Assembly: GCF_944324525.1 (NCBI RefSeq)
Contig: NZ_CALUWS010000002.1
Coordinates: 87,289 to 151,288 of the forward strand
Direction: 5' to 3'
DNA length: 64,000 bases
Source: an uncultured Desulfovibrio sp.
GTDB lineage: Bacteria > Desulfobacterota > Desulfovibrionia > Desulfovibrionales > Desulfovibrionaceae
How positions within the stretch are numbered: the stretch's first letter is position 1; each line of letters starts with the position of its first letter. A program made the position numbers and the translations under genes. Below are positions 1 through 8,667 of the stretch, piece by piece. Under the pieces are notes generated by a model that was not told the DNA's origin, ran no database searches, and was given only the letters and a program-made list of their open reading frames with translations.

Positions 1-1
1 G

Positions 2-1579
2 GAAGCCACGGAGCGCCGCAACGCCCTGCGCAAGGAAGCCGACTTCTACGGCGCCATGGACGGTGCTTGTAAATTCGTGTCCGGGGACGTGAACGCCGGC
101 ATGCTCATCACGCTGGTGAACCTCATCGGCGGCATCATCATCGGCGTCGTGCAGAAGGATATGGACTGGAATACGGCCCTCACCACCTACTCGCTGCTGA
201 CCATCGGTGACGGTCTGGTCTCCACCATCCCTTCCATCGTCGTCTCCACCGGCACGGGTCTGCTGGTTTCCCGCGCGGCCTCCGAAGCCAAGATGGGCGA
301 AGAGTTCCTTGCCCAGCTCACCTTCAACAGCCGCGCCCTCAAGCTGGTCTCCTGCGTGCTGGTGGTCTTCGCGCTGGTGCCCGGCCTGCCCACCCTGCCC
401 TTCCTCATCCTTGCGGGCCTCGTGTACGTCGCCGCCCGCGTCACGGCCCGGAACGAAGAAGAGGCCAAGGAAGCCGAAGGCGGGGCCAAGGGCAAGGGCA
501 AGAGCAAGGGCAAGAGCCCCACGGCCGATACGCCGGAAGAAGTGCAGGCCCTGCTGCCGCTGGATACCCTGGAACTGGAAGTGGGCTACGGCCTCATCCC
601 GCTGGTGGACGAGGAACAGAGCGGCAACCTGCTCTCCCGCATCCGCTCCATCCGCCGCCAGTTCGCGCTGGACATGGGCGTGGTCATCCCCTCCCTGCAT
701 CTGCGTGACAACCTGCAGCTCAAGCCCGGCCAGTACGCTCTGCTCATCAAGGGCAATCAGGTGGCTTCGGCGGAGATCCTGGTGGATCACTTCCTGGCCA
801 TGGATCCGGGCAACGTGAATACGCAGATCCGCGGCATCGAAACGCGCGAACCGGCTTTCAACCTGCCGGCCCTCTGGATCCCCGACAGCCAGCGCGAAGA
901 AGCCATGATGGCGGGCTATACGGTGGTCGATCCGGCCACGGTCATCGCCACCCACCTTACGGAAGTCTTCAAGCGGCATCTGGCCGAGTTCCTGGACCGT
1001 CAGGCCGTACAGGGCCTGCTGGATACCGTGGGCAAGACGGCGCCCAAGGCCGTGGAAGATCTGGTGCCGGGCACCCTGCCGCTGGGTACGGTGCAGAAGG
1101 TGCTGCAGAGCCTCGTGCGCGAAAACGTCAGCATCCGCGACATGCTCACCATCGTGGAAACCCTGGGCGACTACGGCGGCGGCGTGAAGAATCCCGACGT
1201 GCTGGCCGAATATGTGCGCGAACGGCTTTCCCGCTCCATCGTGCGCTCCTATCTGGACAGCCAGGGGACGCTGCCCGTCCTCACGCTTACCGGCCAGACC
1301 GAGCGCATGCTGCAGGAGGCCATCCGGCAGGCGGACAATGGCGCGACCTTCCTTTCGCTCAATCCGGCCACGGCGCAGCGGCTCATCCAGCATATCAACG
1401 CGGCGGTGGAGAACGCCGTCAATACCGACGGGCAGCCCGTCGTGCTCACCAGCCCGCCCGTGCGGCCGCACCTCGCTCAGCTGGTCACGCGCTTCCTGCC
1501 CGCGGTGCCGGTCATCTCCCAGGCGGAGATCCCGCCGGATATCCGCCTGCAGAGCGTGGGCACCGTCGGGGCGGAGTAA
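2..1579 (+). CDS. flhA: Flagellar biosynthesis protein FlhA (5' end missing)
   Basis: FlhA is the integral membrane export gate of the flagellar type III secretion apparatus; its cytoplasmic domain docks chaperone-substrate complexes. The reading frame is open from base 2, so the N-terminal part lies outside the window; the first in-frame ATG (56) is internal. Visible are the EADFYGAMDGACKFVSGD stretch typical of the FlhA cytoplasmic loop, the last membrane segments (about codons 30-150 of this fragment), a Lys/Gly/Ser-rich linker (GAKGKGKSKGKS) and the complete cytoplasmic domain (LDTLELEVGYGLIPLVD ... AEIPPDIRLQSVGTV). It precedes flhF, flhG, fliA and cheY, the usual flagellar order. Identification is secure; only the length is unknown. 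Confidence 0.97.
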   Translation, partial: EATERRNALRKEADFYGAMDGACKFVSGDVNAGMLITLVNLIGGIIIGVVQKDMDWNTALTTYSLLTIGDGLVSTIPSIVVSTGTGLLVSRAASEAKMGEEFLAQLTFNSRALKLVSCVLVVFALVPGLPTLPFLILAGLVYVAARVTARNEEEAKEAEGGAKGKGKSKGKSPTADTPEEVQALLPLDTLELEVGYGLIPLVDEEQSGNLLSRIRSIRRQFALDMGVVIPSLHLRDNLQLKPGQYALLIKGNQVASAEILVDHFLAMDPGNVNTQIRGIETREPAFNLPALWIPDSQREEAMMAGYTVVDPATVIATHLTEVFKRHLAEFLDRQAVQGLLDTVGKTAPKAVEDLVPGTLPLGTVQKVLQSLVRENVSIRDMLTIVETLGDYGGGVKNPDVLAEYVRERLSRSIVRSYLDSQGTLPVLTLTGQTERMLQEAIRQADNGATFLSLNPATAQRLIQHINAAVENAVNTDGQPVVLTSPPVRPHLAQLVTRFLPAVPVISQAEIPPDIRLQSVGTVGAE

Positions 1580-2006
1580 ACCGGTCTTTCACGCCGGGCT
1601 GTCGTCGGAATTCGCGCCATGCGCGGGAAGGCCCCGGCAGCCGGTTCCGCAAGAAAGCGGAAGCCTCCCGCGTCAGGAGTCTGACGGCGGGGGGACGACA
1701 TAAGGGTCTAGACATTTCAGGCACAAGACTCTATGTCTTTCTGGTTGTGCCTTCGACCACTTCCGGGCATGTCCGGCATCACGCCGGCTGACGGAAGAGC
1801 CGTGCCGTCGCCTGCCGGCCCCGGCGTTCCCGCCGCCGGCAGGGCATCGTCCGAGTAACGGAAGGGAGACGGCGGGGCAGGCATCGCCACTGGGGGAAGA
1901 TGGCGGTTTTCGCGCCTGTCGGCGGTCGAAGCACCTCATGGAGGCGTTAGGGGTAGGGGTTTTATGCGAAGCCCGTTGCGGGCAAGATGCTTCTAAGGAT
2001 GCGTGC
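1580..2006 (+). other. flhA-flhF intergenic region with an 8-bp inverted repeat
   Basis: This is a 427-bp gap inside an otherwise tight flagellar cluster. I see no credible gene. AGGCACAA at 1719-1726 is matched by TTGTGCCT at 1745-1752, a perfect 8-bp inverted repeat with an 18-base spacer. A second arm pair, CCTGCCGGC (1811-1819) and GCCGGCAGG (1835-1843), could form a hairpin, but no T-run follows, so it is not an obvious terminator. The length and symmetry fit a promoter/operator region for the flhF group; I could not pick out a convincing sigma-54 or sigma-70 promoter. Confidence 0.4.
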
Positions 2007-3101
2007 ATGCAAGTAAGAACATTCACGGGTGCCAGCTCACAGGAAATTCTGGCCCGCATCAAGGCGGAAATGGGGCCTGAAGCTGTCATCATCGGCAATC
2101 GCACCTTCAAGAAAAACGGGGAGATATGCCACGAGATCACGGCGGGGATCGATCGTAATCCGGTAAGCGCGCAGCAGCCCGTGGGAACGATGCCGGGCGA
2201 CGGCATGCCCAGCGGCTGGAGCGACTGGCACAAGGACTGGCTGCAGATCAAGGAGCAGATCTTTGCCCTGATGAAGCCCGCCATCCAGATGGACCGCTTG
2301 ACGCCGCGGCAGCGGGTGGCGCTGGAATACCTGCAGCGGGAAGGCATCTCCGATGCGGTGGCGGTGGATCTTTACAAGCATCTGCTGGCCCAGCCCGGCA
2401 TCTCGGTTCTGGAATGCCTGTGCGGCATGGTCCCGGTACAGGGCTGGGGCACGGGCAACTGGCCGCAGCGCTGGCACATCATGGCCGGCCCCTACGGCAA
2501 CGGCAAGACCACCACGGCCCTGCGCTATGCCCTGCAATGGCGGCAGCGGGAACCGGAAGCGCGCATCGCCTTCATCAATGCCGACTGCCTGCGCGGCAAC
2601 GGCCGTCTGGTGCTCCGGCACTGGGCCGAACTCTCGGATTTCCTCTACCTGGAAGCGTCGGACCCCGCCAGCATGGAGAAGGCCCTGCGCGCCAGCCGTG
2701 AAGCGGCCCTGGTCTTCATCGATTCGCCGGGCCTGGGACGCCACGGCACCCTGAGCGAATGGCGGGCCGGCATGGGTCTCACCAAGCTGAAGTGCGCCAC
2801 GCATCTGGTGCTGACGCCCCTGCTCTCCGGGCTGCAGATGGACCACTTTCTGGAGCGCTACCGCACCGAAGGCGCAGCCAGCATCATCTGGACCCACCTT
2901 GACGAAGCCGCCAGCTACGGGAGCCTCGTCAATGTGGCCCGCGCCACAGGCCTGCCCGTTTCCGGCCTTTCCTACGGTTCCGAGCTCAAGGAAAGCCTTG
3001 CGCCCGCGACCGAGCCGCTGATCTGGCGGCTGATCTTCAAACGGCAACTCCCCGGCGAACCCGCCGGGAACGCAACTTCTACCCCCCAGCCTGGAGCATA
3101 A
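2007..3101 (+). CDS. flhF: Flagellar SRP-like GTPase FlhF
   Basis: FlhF is the SRP-family GTPase that, with FlhG, sets flagellar position and number at the cell pole. The start at 2007 gives MQVRTFTGASSQEILARI, the normal FlhF N-terminus, with TAAGGA 8 bases upstream; an upstream in-frame ATG (1938) lacks family support. The 364-residue protein has an N-terminal region, a helical N domain and a G domain with a P-loop GPYGNGKT (residues 161-168). Two motifs look divergent: the switch region reads DSPGLGRH where SRP GTPases usually have DTAGR, and the base-recognition motif reads THLDE where TKxDE is usual. Only two bases separate its stop from flhG, implying co-translation. Confidence 0.93.
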   Translation: MQVRTFTGASSQEILARIKAEMGPEAVIIGNRTFKKNGEICHEITAGIDRNPVSAQQPVGTMPGDGMPSGWSDWHKDWLQIKEQIFALMKPAIQMDRLTPRQRVALEYLQREGISDAVAVDLYKHLLAQPGISVLECLCGMVPVQGWGTGNWPQRWHIMAGPYGNGKTTTALRYALQWRQREPEARIAFINADCLRGNGRLVLRHWAELSDFLYLEASDPASMEKALRASREAALVFIDSPGLGRHGTLSEWRAGMGLTKLKCATHLVLTPLLSGLQMDHFLERYRTEGAASIIWTHLDEAASYGSLVNVARATGLPVSGLSYGSELKESLAPATEPLIWRLIFKRQLPGEPAGNATSTPQPGA

Positions 3102-3103
3102 GC

Positions 3104-3916
3104 ATGAGCGGCGATTTCCCTCTCGTATTTTCCGTAACATCCGGCAAGGGCGGAGTCGGAAAAACCAACCTCTCCGTCAACCTGGCCCTGAGCCTTGCGC
3201 GGAAGAACAAAAAAGTCGTCCTCATCGATGCTGACCTCGGTCTGGCCAACGTGGACGTGCTGCTGGGCCTGACGCCGGCCAAGAACCTCTTCCATCTTTT
3301 CCATGAAGGGGCGAGCCTCAAGGAGATCCTCTTCCCCACACCGTACGGCTTTTCCATCCTGCCGGCCTCCTCGGGCGTGAGCGACATGCTCACCCTCTCC
3401 AGCGGCCAGAAGCTCGAACTGCTCGAAGCGGTGGACGAGCTCGAGGATCAGGTGGACTACCTCATCGTCGATACCGGCGCCGGCATCAACGACAACGTGC
3501 TCTATTTCAATCTGGCCGTCCAGGAACGTCTGGTGCTGTTGACGCCCGAACCCACTTCCCTGACGGATGCTTACGCCCTGATCAAGGTGCTCAAGCTGAC
3601 GCACGGGGTGGAGCACTTCAAGGTCTGCGTCAACATGGTCCCGGACATGAAGATGGCCAAGGAGATCTTCGCCCGCCTGCATCAGGCCTGCGACACCTTC
3701 CTGAGCGGCGTCTCTCTGGACTTTGCCGGCTTCATCCCGCGGGATCCGGCCATGCGCAAGTCCGTGCTGGCGCAGAAACCCCTGTGCGAGACTCAGCCGG
3801 AAAGCCCCGCCGCCAAGGCCATCGATCAGCTCGCCACGACCATCAGTCAGTGGGACGTGGCCCGGCAGCTTGACGGCAACATCAAGTTTTTCTGGAAAAA
3901 ACTGCTGTTCTGCTGA
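3104..3916 (+). CDS. flhG: MinD-like ATPase FlhG (FleN), flagellar number regulator
   Basis: ParA/MinD-type ATPase that counteracts FlhF and limits flagellar number. The 270-residue protein opens with the deviant Walker A SGKGGVGKTNLSVN (about residues 13-26), followed by LIDADLGLANVDVLLGL, the signature of the FlhG/FleN branch, then the Walker B-like YLIVDTGAGI. Length is normal for FlhG. It starts two bases after the flhF stop, with GGAGCATAAGC supplying the ribosome site, and is followed after about 50 bases by fliA. Gene order and motifs together exclude a cell-division MinD or a chromosome-partition ParA. Confidence 0.94.
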   Translation: MSGDFPLVFSVTSGKGGVGKTNLSVNLALSLARKNKKVVLIDADLGLANVDVLLGLTPAKNLFHLFHEGASLKEILFPTPYGFSILPASSGVSDMLTLSSGQKLELLEAVDELEDQVDYLIVDTGAGINDNVLYFNLAVQERLVLLTPEPTSLTDAYALIKVLKLTHGVEHFKVCVNMVPDMKMAKEIFARLHQACDTFLSGVSLDFAGFIPRDPAMRKSVLAQKPLCETQPESPAAKAIDQLATTISQWDVARQLDGNIKFFWKKLLFC

Positions 3917-3967
3917 GAGGGAAGACAGAACAGGCTTGAGTTGAAGCGTCGGACGCAGAGGATGGGC

Positions 3968-4750
3968 ATGCATACCGTAACGGCACGAACTGACGAGTCC
4001 GCCCCCTGGGAGGCTCTTGAGACCGGCGCCACCGCCTGGGAGGACTTCTCCCCGGCGGAGCAGGAAGCCGTCGTGCGGCATTATGCGCCCAAGATCCGCT
4101 TTCTGGCGTTGCGCCTCAAGGTCAAATTGCCGCGGAGCGTGGAACTGAACGAGATGATCAGTTCCGGCACGCTGGGGCTCATGGAAGCCCTGGGGAAATT
4201 CCGCCCGCAGCTCGGCATACGCTTTGAGACCTATGCCGAGACCCGCATACGGGGGGCCATGCTGGACGAACTGCGCCGGCTCGACTGGTTCCCCCGCTCG
4301 CTCCGGCAACGCATCCGCGTGCTGGACGAGGCCATGCGGAAGGTGGAGTTCGAAGAAGGACGGCAGGCGACGGAAGAAGAGCTGCACGAGATGACGGGCC
4401 TTGAGATGCGCGATGTGCGGCAGGGCCTCGAAGCGCTGCAGAATCAGCTCTGGCTCTCCCTGGACGCCATCCAGGATACGGTCTCCGGCGAGGGGGGGGA
4501 AAATGGCGGACAGCCCTTTTCCTCCACGGCGCATCAGGAAATGATCGAGCGCATAGCCCCCCTCATTGACCGTTTGACACCTAGGGAAAAGCTGGTATTG
4601 TCGCTTTATTACACGGATGAACTCAACATGCGGGAAACGGCCGAAGTCATGGGCATCACCGAAGGACGGGTCTCGCAGTTGCATTCTCAGGCCCTGAACC
4701 GGCTGCGCAAGGAATTTCTCAATCAGTATGGGGACAGCCCTTTGCCGTAG
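3968..4750 (+). CDS. fliA: RNA polymerase sigma factor FliA (sigma-28)
   Basis: FliA directs transcription of late flagellar and chemotaxis genes. Region 2 is clear (YAPKIRFLALRLKVKLP, then LGIRFETYAETRIRGAMLDELR), as are region 3 and a region 4 helix-turn-helix (LTPREKLVLSLYYTDELNMRETAEVMGITEGRVSQLHSQAL, residues about 202-242; the motif is read in pieces). I chose ATG 3968 because AGAGG lies six bases upstream; ATG 3962 and TTG 3941 are in frame but poorly spaced. This gives 260 residues, normal for the family. Its place after flhF-flhG is typical for polar flagellates. No anti-sigma factor FlgM is visible in the window. Confidence 0.93.
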   Translation: MHTVTARTDESAPWEALETGATAWEDFSPAEQEAVVRHYAPKIRFLALRLKVKLPRSVELNEMISSGTLGLMEALGKFRPQLGIRFETYAETRIRGAMLDELRRLDWFPRSLRQRIRVLDEAMRKVEFEEGRQATEEELHEMTGLEMRDVRQGLEALQNQLWLSLDAIQDTVSGEGGENGGQPFSSTAHQEMIERIAPLIDRLTPREKLVLSLYYTDELNMRETAEVMGITEGRVSQLHSQALNRLRKEFLNQYGDSPLP

Positions 4751-4825
4751 CGCGGCGCCGGGGCGTGTGATTGCTCGGTCATTGTTTAGTTTGCCGCCAC
4801 CGGCGGAATCAAGGGAGGAGTGCTC

Positions 4826-5206
4826 ATGTCGTATGATACCAATATGCGCGTTCTCATCGTGGACGACTTTTCCACCATGCGCCGCATCGTTCGCAATATC
4901 CTGCGCCAGATCGGCTTCAACAACGTCGTGGAAGCCGATGACGGCACCACGGCGTGGGATGTGCTCAACCGCGAAAAAATCGACTTCATCGTTTCCGACT
5001 GGAACATGCCCCAGATGACCGGCATCGACCTGCTGCGCAAGGTGCGTTCCAGCGAGCAGTTCGCCGACATCCCGTTCCTGATGGTCACTGCCGAAGCCCA
5101 GCAGGAAAACATCATCGAAGCGGTGCAGGCCAAGGTGTCCAACTACATCGTCAAGCCGTTCACCGCCGATACCATGAAGCAGAAGATCGACAAGATCTTT
5201 CAGTAG
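4826..5206 (+). CDS. cheY: Chemotaxis response regulator CheY
   Basis: Single receiver domain, 126 residues, that carries the phosphorylation signal from CheA to the flagellar switch. The acidic pair D13-D14, phosphoacceptor D58 (VSDWNMP), T88 (MVTAEA) and K110-P111 (YIVKPF) are all in place, and no output domain follows. ATG 4826 is preceded by GGGAGGAG with five bases spacing; a GTG at 4820 overlaps that site and is rejected. The sequence (TMRRIVRNILRQIGF, KVSNYIVKPFTADTM) is that of flagellar CheY rather than a generic stand-alone receiver. It follows fliA by 75 bases. Confidence 0.94.
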   Translation: MSYDTNMRVLIVDDFSTMRRIVRNILRQIGFNNVVEADDGTTAWDVLNREKIDFIVSDWNMPQMTGIDLLRKVRSSEQFADIPFLMVTAEAQQENIIEAVQAKVSNYIVKPFTADTMKQKIDKIFQ

Positions 5207-5338
5207 GCGCATCGCTCTGGCCTGCATGTTTTGGTGGCAGCGGCGGGCCCTGTCCTGTCGTTGCCCTTTTTTTGCCGCACGTCTCCCTCTGCATGAGGGA
5301 GGCAGCTGCATGGTCCGTACTGGTGTCCGGAGGAAGTC

Positions 5339-5995
5339 GTGGCGGACGACAAGGTAAAGGAAAAAAGCGATATCCAGGTCGAAGTTGCGTCGCCGGCGTC
5401 AGCGTCAGCCGGCGGCAAGGTCGAGCTGGACCTCGATGATGCGCCTTTCCTGCGTGAGCCGGAGGAAAAGCCTCTCCCCCCCGTGGAACGGCGGTCATCA
5501 GCCCCCGCTCCGGTGGTGAAGGAAGCCCCCAAGAGCAAGAAAAAGCTCATCATCAGCGGCATCGGCCTGTTCGTCATACTGGCGGCAACGGCAGTCTGGT
5601 GGTTTTTCTTCCGCGTGCCGCCGCCAGTGGTGGAGCCGCCCAAGCCCGAGGTCATCGTGGTCAAGCCGCCGGAGGCCGCCCCTGTGGAGCAGGACTTCAT
5701 TTTCGAGCTGGAGCCCTTCTGGGTGCCCGTCAAGGACGACAAGGGCAACACCAATTTCCTCGTCTGCCGCTTTTCCACCATTTCCAAGTCGGAGATGCTC
5801 AACAAGGAAATTGAAAAGCAGCTCATGACGGTGCGCGACGCCATGTACTATTATCTGCGCAACAAGTCGCTGGATTTTCTGCTGGCCGCCGCCAACAGAG
5901 AAACCATCAAGAAGGACCTCACGTCCGTTGTGAACAGCTATCTGACGCTCGGCCAGATCGAGGACGTTCTGATGGAAAGTTACCTGGGGCATTAG
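5339..5995 (+). CDS. fliL: Flagellar basal body-associated protein FliL
   Basis: FliL is a single-pass inner membrane protein next to the stator-rotor interface. The 218-residue product has a long charged and Pro/Ala-rich cytoplasmic N-terminus (about 60 residues, longer than in enteric FliL), one membrane segment (LIISGIGLFVILAATAVWWF, about residues 64-83), a Pro/Val linker and a periplasmic domain (FWVPVKDDKGNTNFLVCRFS ... MESYLGH). Translation probably starts at GTG 5339, with GGAGGA four bases upstream. The 132-bp gap after cheY contains a small CTCCCTC/GAGGGAG hairpin (5283-5301). Naming rests on architecture, length and flagellar context. Confidence 0.85.
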   Translation: MADDKVKEKSDIQVEVASPASASAGGKVELDLDDAPFLREPEEKPLPPVERRSSAPAPVVKEAPKSKKKLIISGIGLFVILAATAVWWFFFRVPPPVVEPPKPEVIVVKPPEAAPVEQDFIFELEPFWVPVKDDKGNTNFLVCRFSTISKSEMLNKEIEKQLMTVRDAMYYYLRNKSLDFLLAAANRETIKKDLTSVVNSYLTLGQIEDVLMESYLGH

Positions 5996-6277
5996 GCCGG
6001 GACATTGCCGGCAGCCACGCGTATGAAACCTTGACACGAGGGATGAATGGAGAGAGCGCCTGAAGACCGCCTGCGCGCATGAACCGTACTATCGACAAGC
6101 GGCCGTCACTCCGCCTGGCCCCGACGGCAGGGGTTCGCCATCGGCGAACGCAGCCAATCCCTGCCGCACGAACGGGAACAGGCGTGAAACGGACGCTTGC
6201 ACGGACAGCCGGGCGGTCGGACGCATCATTGTTTATTCCAAAAGAAAGGGACGGAAGCCTGTCCGGGAGGGGAACCG

Positions 6278-6610
6278 GTGAGCATCCAATCCACCATGGC
6301 CGTGCTGTACGCCCAGACCGGGCTTGCCGCGCCGTTGGTATCGGCAACGACCAACGCGCCGCAGGCCGCTCTGGCCATGTCGCAGGCGCTTGCCACCGAA
6401 ATGGCCAAGCAGCAGATGCAGCACGTCGAAAAGAGTGAACCCAAGACCGAGGGCAGCGCCATCAATACAGATGCCCGCGATCAGGGACAGCAGGGCGCAC
6501 AGTTCGGCAGCCGAAGACGGCGCAGGCCGCCACTTGTGCCGCAAGAGGAAGAAGAACCCCGCCCCTCCGGCTCGCCGCTGGTGGGAAACCTCCTGAACGT
6601 ACGCGTATGA
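6278..6610 (+). CDS. Small uncharacterised protein in the flagellar cluster
   Basis: Family not recognised. The 110-residue product (start GTG 6278, strong GGGAGGGGAA ribosome site) has an Ala/Gln/Met-rich N-terminal half (APQAALAMSQALATEMAKQQ), a five-arginine run (GSRRRRRPP) and an acidic, Pro-rich C-terminus ending SGSPLVGNLLNVRV. It has no signal peptide or membrane segment. Its TGA overlaps the ATG of the next gene (ATGA, 6607-6610), so the two are almost certainly co-translated. Position after fliL suggests a flagella-linked role, which is inference only. The ATG-initiated alternative at 6197 has no ribosome site. Confidence 0.7.
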   Translation: MSIQSTMAVLYAQTGLAAPLVSATTNAPQAALAMSQALATEMAKQQMQHVEKSEPKTEGSAINTDARDQGQQGAQFGSRRRRRPPLVPQEEEEPRPSGSPLVGNLLNVRV

Positions 6611-7029
6611 ACGACTATCTTCAACTTGGACTGATCATTCTCTTTTCCATCATGGAGCTGCTCATCCTGAGCGGCGTCCTCTTTTTCTATCTGCGGCTCC
6701 GGAATTCGGAACGGCTGCTCAACACGCTGCAAGGCAATCAGGAAGCCCTGCTGGCCCGCATCGAGATGAACGCCCGTCTGGAAAAGGAGATCGTGGCGAC
6801 CTTCGCCCAGCGCCAGGCCGAGCTGCGCAGCCTTGACGAAAAACTCGAGCAGCGGGCCCAGGATCTGCGCCGTCTGCTCGATCAGGCCGAAGGCATCACG
6901 CGTTCGCCGCAGTTCCTGCGCGAGCTGATCCTCAACGGACAGCGCAAGGGGCTCTCCGCCAAGCAGATCGCCCGTAATGCCGGCCTCAGCGTGGACGAGG
7001 TCGAGTTGATCATGAGCCAGAATTCCTGA
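6607..7029 (+). CDS. Membrane-anchored coiled-coil protein, DUF2802-like
   Basis: A 140-residue protein with an N-terminal membrane anchor (LIILFSIMELLILSGVLFFYL, about residues 8-28), a heptad-rich coiled coil (about residues 30-100) and a C-terminal helix-turn-helix-like tail (NGQRKGLSAKQIARNAGLSVDEVELIMSQ). This layout resembles the DUF2802 proteins found in polar flagellar/chemotaxis clusters of gammaproteobacteria, whose C-terminus also has a 'GLS..E.EL' motif; the match is from memory of the family pattern. It overlaps the preceding gene by four bases. A role in flagellar or polar assembly is possible but unproven. Confidence 0.75.
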   Translation: MNDYLQLGLIILFSIMELLILSGVLFFYLRLRNSERLLNTLQGNQEALLARIEMNARLEKEIVATFAQRQAELRSLDEKLEQRAQDLRRLLDQAEGITRSPQFLRELILNGQRKGLSAKQIARNAGLSVDEVELIMSQNS

Positions 7030-7055
7030 TCACATAAACCCTTCTCGGAGTCGTC

Positions 7056-8606
7056 ATGGAGCCGTTTGAAGCCGCGGGCTGGTTGTCGCTGCTGCCGCCC
7101 ATCATCGCCATTACCCTGGCCCTGCTGACCAAGGAAGTCATCTCCTCCCTCTTCCTCGGCATCCTCAGCGGGACCGTCATCCACACCATCGGCACCGGCA
7201 CCGGCACCCTTTTGGTCAAGCCCGTGGAAACGGCCTTCGCCGTCATGGTCAGCAAGCTGGATTTCAACATCATCCTTTTCTGCACCCTGCTCGGCGCGCT
7301 GGTCTACGTCATCGCCATGGCCGGCGGCACCCGGGCCTACGGCAAGTGGGCCACACGCCGCATCAAGAGCCGCCGCTCGGCCATGCTTTCCACCTCCGGC
7401 CTGGGCGTCTTCATCTTCATCGACGACTATTTCAACTGCCTCACCGTGGGCACGGTCATGCGCCCCGTGACGGACAGCTTCCGCATCTCTCGCGCCAAGC
7501 TGGCCTACATCATCGACGCCACCGCCGCGCCCATCTGCATCATCGCCCCCATTTCCAGCTGGGCGGCGGCCGTCGGCAGCAATCTCAAGGCCACCGGCGC
7601 TTTTGAAAGCGACTTCGCGGCCTTCGTCTCCACCATCCCCTATAACTTCTACGCTCTGCTGTCTCTTGTCATGGTCGTCATGGTCTGCATGGGCCGCTTT
7701 GACATCGGCCCCATGCGCAAGGCCGAGGAAAAGGCCATCAAGGGCGATGTGGGCGCCAGCGGGGAAGAGAACGAAGAAGCCCGCCGCCAGCCCGAAGTGA
7801 CCGGCAAGGGTCATCTGGCCGACATGCTCGTCCCCATCGGCAGCCTCATCGTCTTTGCGGTGCTGGCCCTGCTCTATAACGGGGGCTACTGGGGAGACGA
7901 TCCGCAGTACCACACCCTGGCCGCCGCCTTCGGCAACTGCACGGCGGCCAAGGCGCTCGTGCTGGCCTCCTTCGGCGCCATGGTGGTGGCCTTCATCCAG
8001 TTCGTGGCGCTGGGACGCATGTCGCTCAAGACCTTCATGGACGGCGCCACGCAGGGCATGAAGGCCATGATGCCCGCCAACATCATCCTGGTGCTGGCCT
8101 GGACCATCTCCGGCGTCTGTCAGAACCTGCTGCAGACGCCCGCCTATGTGCGTACCCTGGTGGAGGCCGACGGCGGCATGACCGGCGGCCTGCTGCCGGC
8201 CATCATCTTCGTGCTGGCCTGTTTCCTCAGCTTCTCCACGGGGACGGCCTGGGGGACCTTCGGCATCCTCATCCCCATCGTCGTGCCCGTAGCGCAGCAG
8301 GTGGACCCCAGCCTCGTCCTCGTCTGCCTTTCCGCGACTCTGGCGGGCAGCGTGTTCGGGGACCACTGCTCCCCCATTTCCGACACCACCATCCTTTCCA
8401 GCGCCGGCGCGGCCTGCACCCACATCGAGCACGTCTCCACGCAGATGCCCTATGCCTGCGTGGTGGCGGCCAGCAGCCTTGTGGGCTATGTGGTGGCGGG
8501 CTTTACCGGGGGGTCGCTGCCCGCCAGCCTCGGCACGGCCCTCGTCGTCATGATCGCCGCCATGCTTGTGCTGCGGAGCCGCTCCGACAGAGCGGCCGCC
8601 CGATGA
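7056..8606 (+). CDS. NhaC-family Na+/H+ (or organic acid) antiporter
   Basis: A 516-residue polytopic inner membrane protein with about 11-12 hydrophobic segments. Family landmarks are the FIFIDDYFNCLTVGTVMRP segment, the STGTAWGTFGILIPIV segment and GSVFGDHCSPISDTTILSS near the C-terminus, all characteristic of NhaC transporters. A charged cytoplasmic loop (about residues 225-250, MRKAEEKAIKGDVGASGEEN) is predicted. The family includes Na+/H+ antiporters and MleN-type malate/lactate antiporters, so substrate cannot be assigned. It is monocistronic: 26 bases separate it from the upstream gene and a strong terminator follows. Confidence 0.88.
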   Translation: MEPFEAAGWLSLLPPIIAITLALLTKEVISSLFLGILSGTVIHTIGTGTGTLLVKPVETAFAVMVSKLDFNIILFCTLLGALVYVIAMAGGTRAYGKWATRRIKSRRSAMLSTSGLGVFIFIDDYFNCLTVGTVMRPVTDSFRISRAKLAYIIDATAAPICIIAPISSWAAAVGSNLKATGAFESDFAAFVSTIPYNFYALLSLVMVVMVCMGRFDIGPMRKAEEKAIKGDVGASGEENEEARRQPEVTGKGHLADMLVPIGSLIVFAVLALLYNGGYWGDDPQYHTLAAAFGNCTAAKALVLASFGAMVVAFIQFVALGRMSLKTFMDGATQGMKAMMPANIILVLAWTISGVCQNLLQTPAYVRTLVEADGGMTGGLLPAIIFVLACFLSFSTGTAWGTFGILIPIVVPVAQQVDPSLVLVCLSATLAGSVFGDHCSPISDTTILSSAGAACTHIEHVSTQMPYACVVAASSLVGYVVAGFTGGSLPASLGTALVVMIAAMLVLRSRSDRAAAR

Positions 8607-8629
8607 CGCCTCCTGACAAGGCATGACAG

Positions 8630-8667
8630 CATCCCGTCCGCGCCACCGTGCGGACGGGATGTTTTTT
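8630..8667 (+). terminator. Rho-independent terminator after the NhaC-family gene
   Basis: A perfect 12-bp stem (CATCCCGTCCGC at 8630-8641, GCGGACGGGATG at 8650-8661) with an 8-base loop is followed by six T residues (8662-8667). It separates the antiporter from the dehydrogenase operon downstream. Confidence 0.92.

Noticed and set aside
207-818. Long open frames overlapping flhA, and similar frames opposite many other genes (for example 8817-14336 minus, 16367-18505 plus, 54367-56871 plus)
   Set aside because: They run through well-supported genes in other frames, have Arg/Pro/Gly/His-biased compositions typical of GC-rich shadow frames, and lack ribosome sites or recognisable domains.
3941-3967. 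TTG start for FliA
   Set aside because: The nearest purine-rich site is about 17 bases upstream; ATG 3968 has AGAGG at proper spacing and matches family length.
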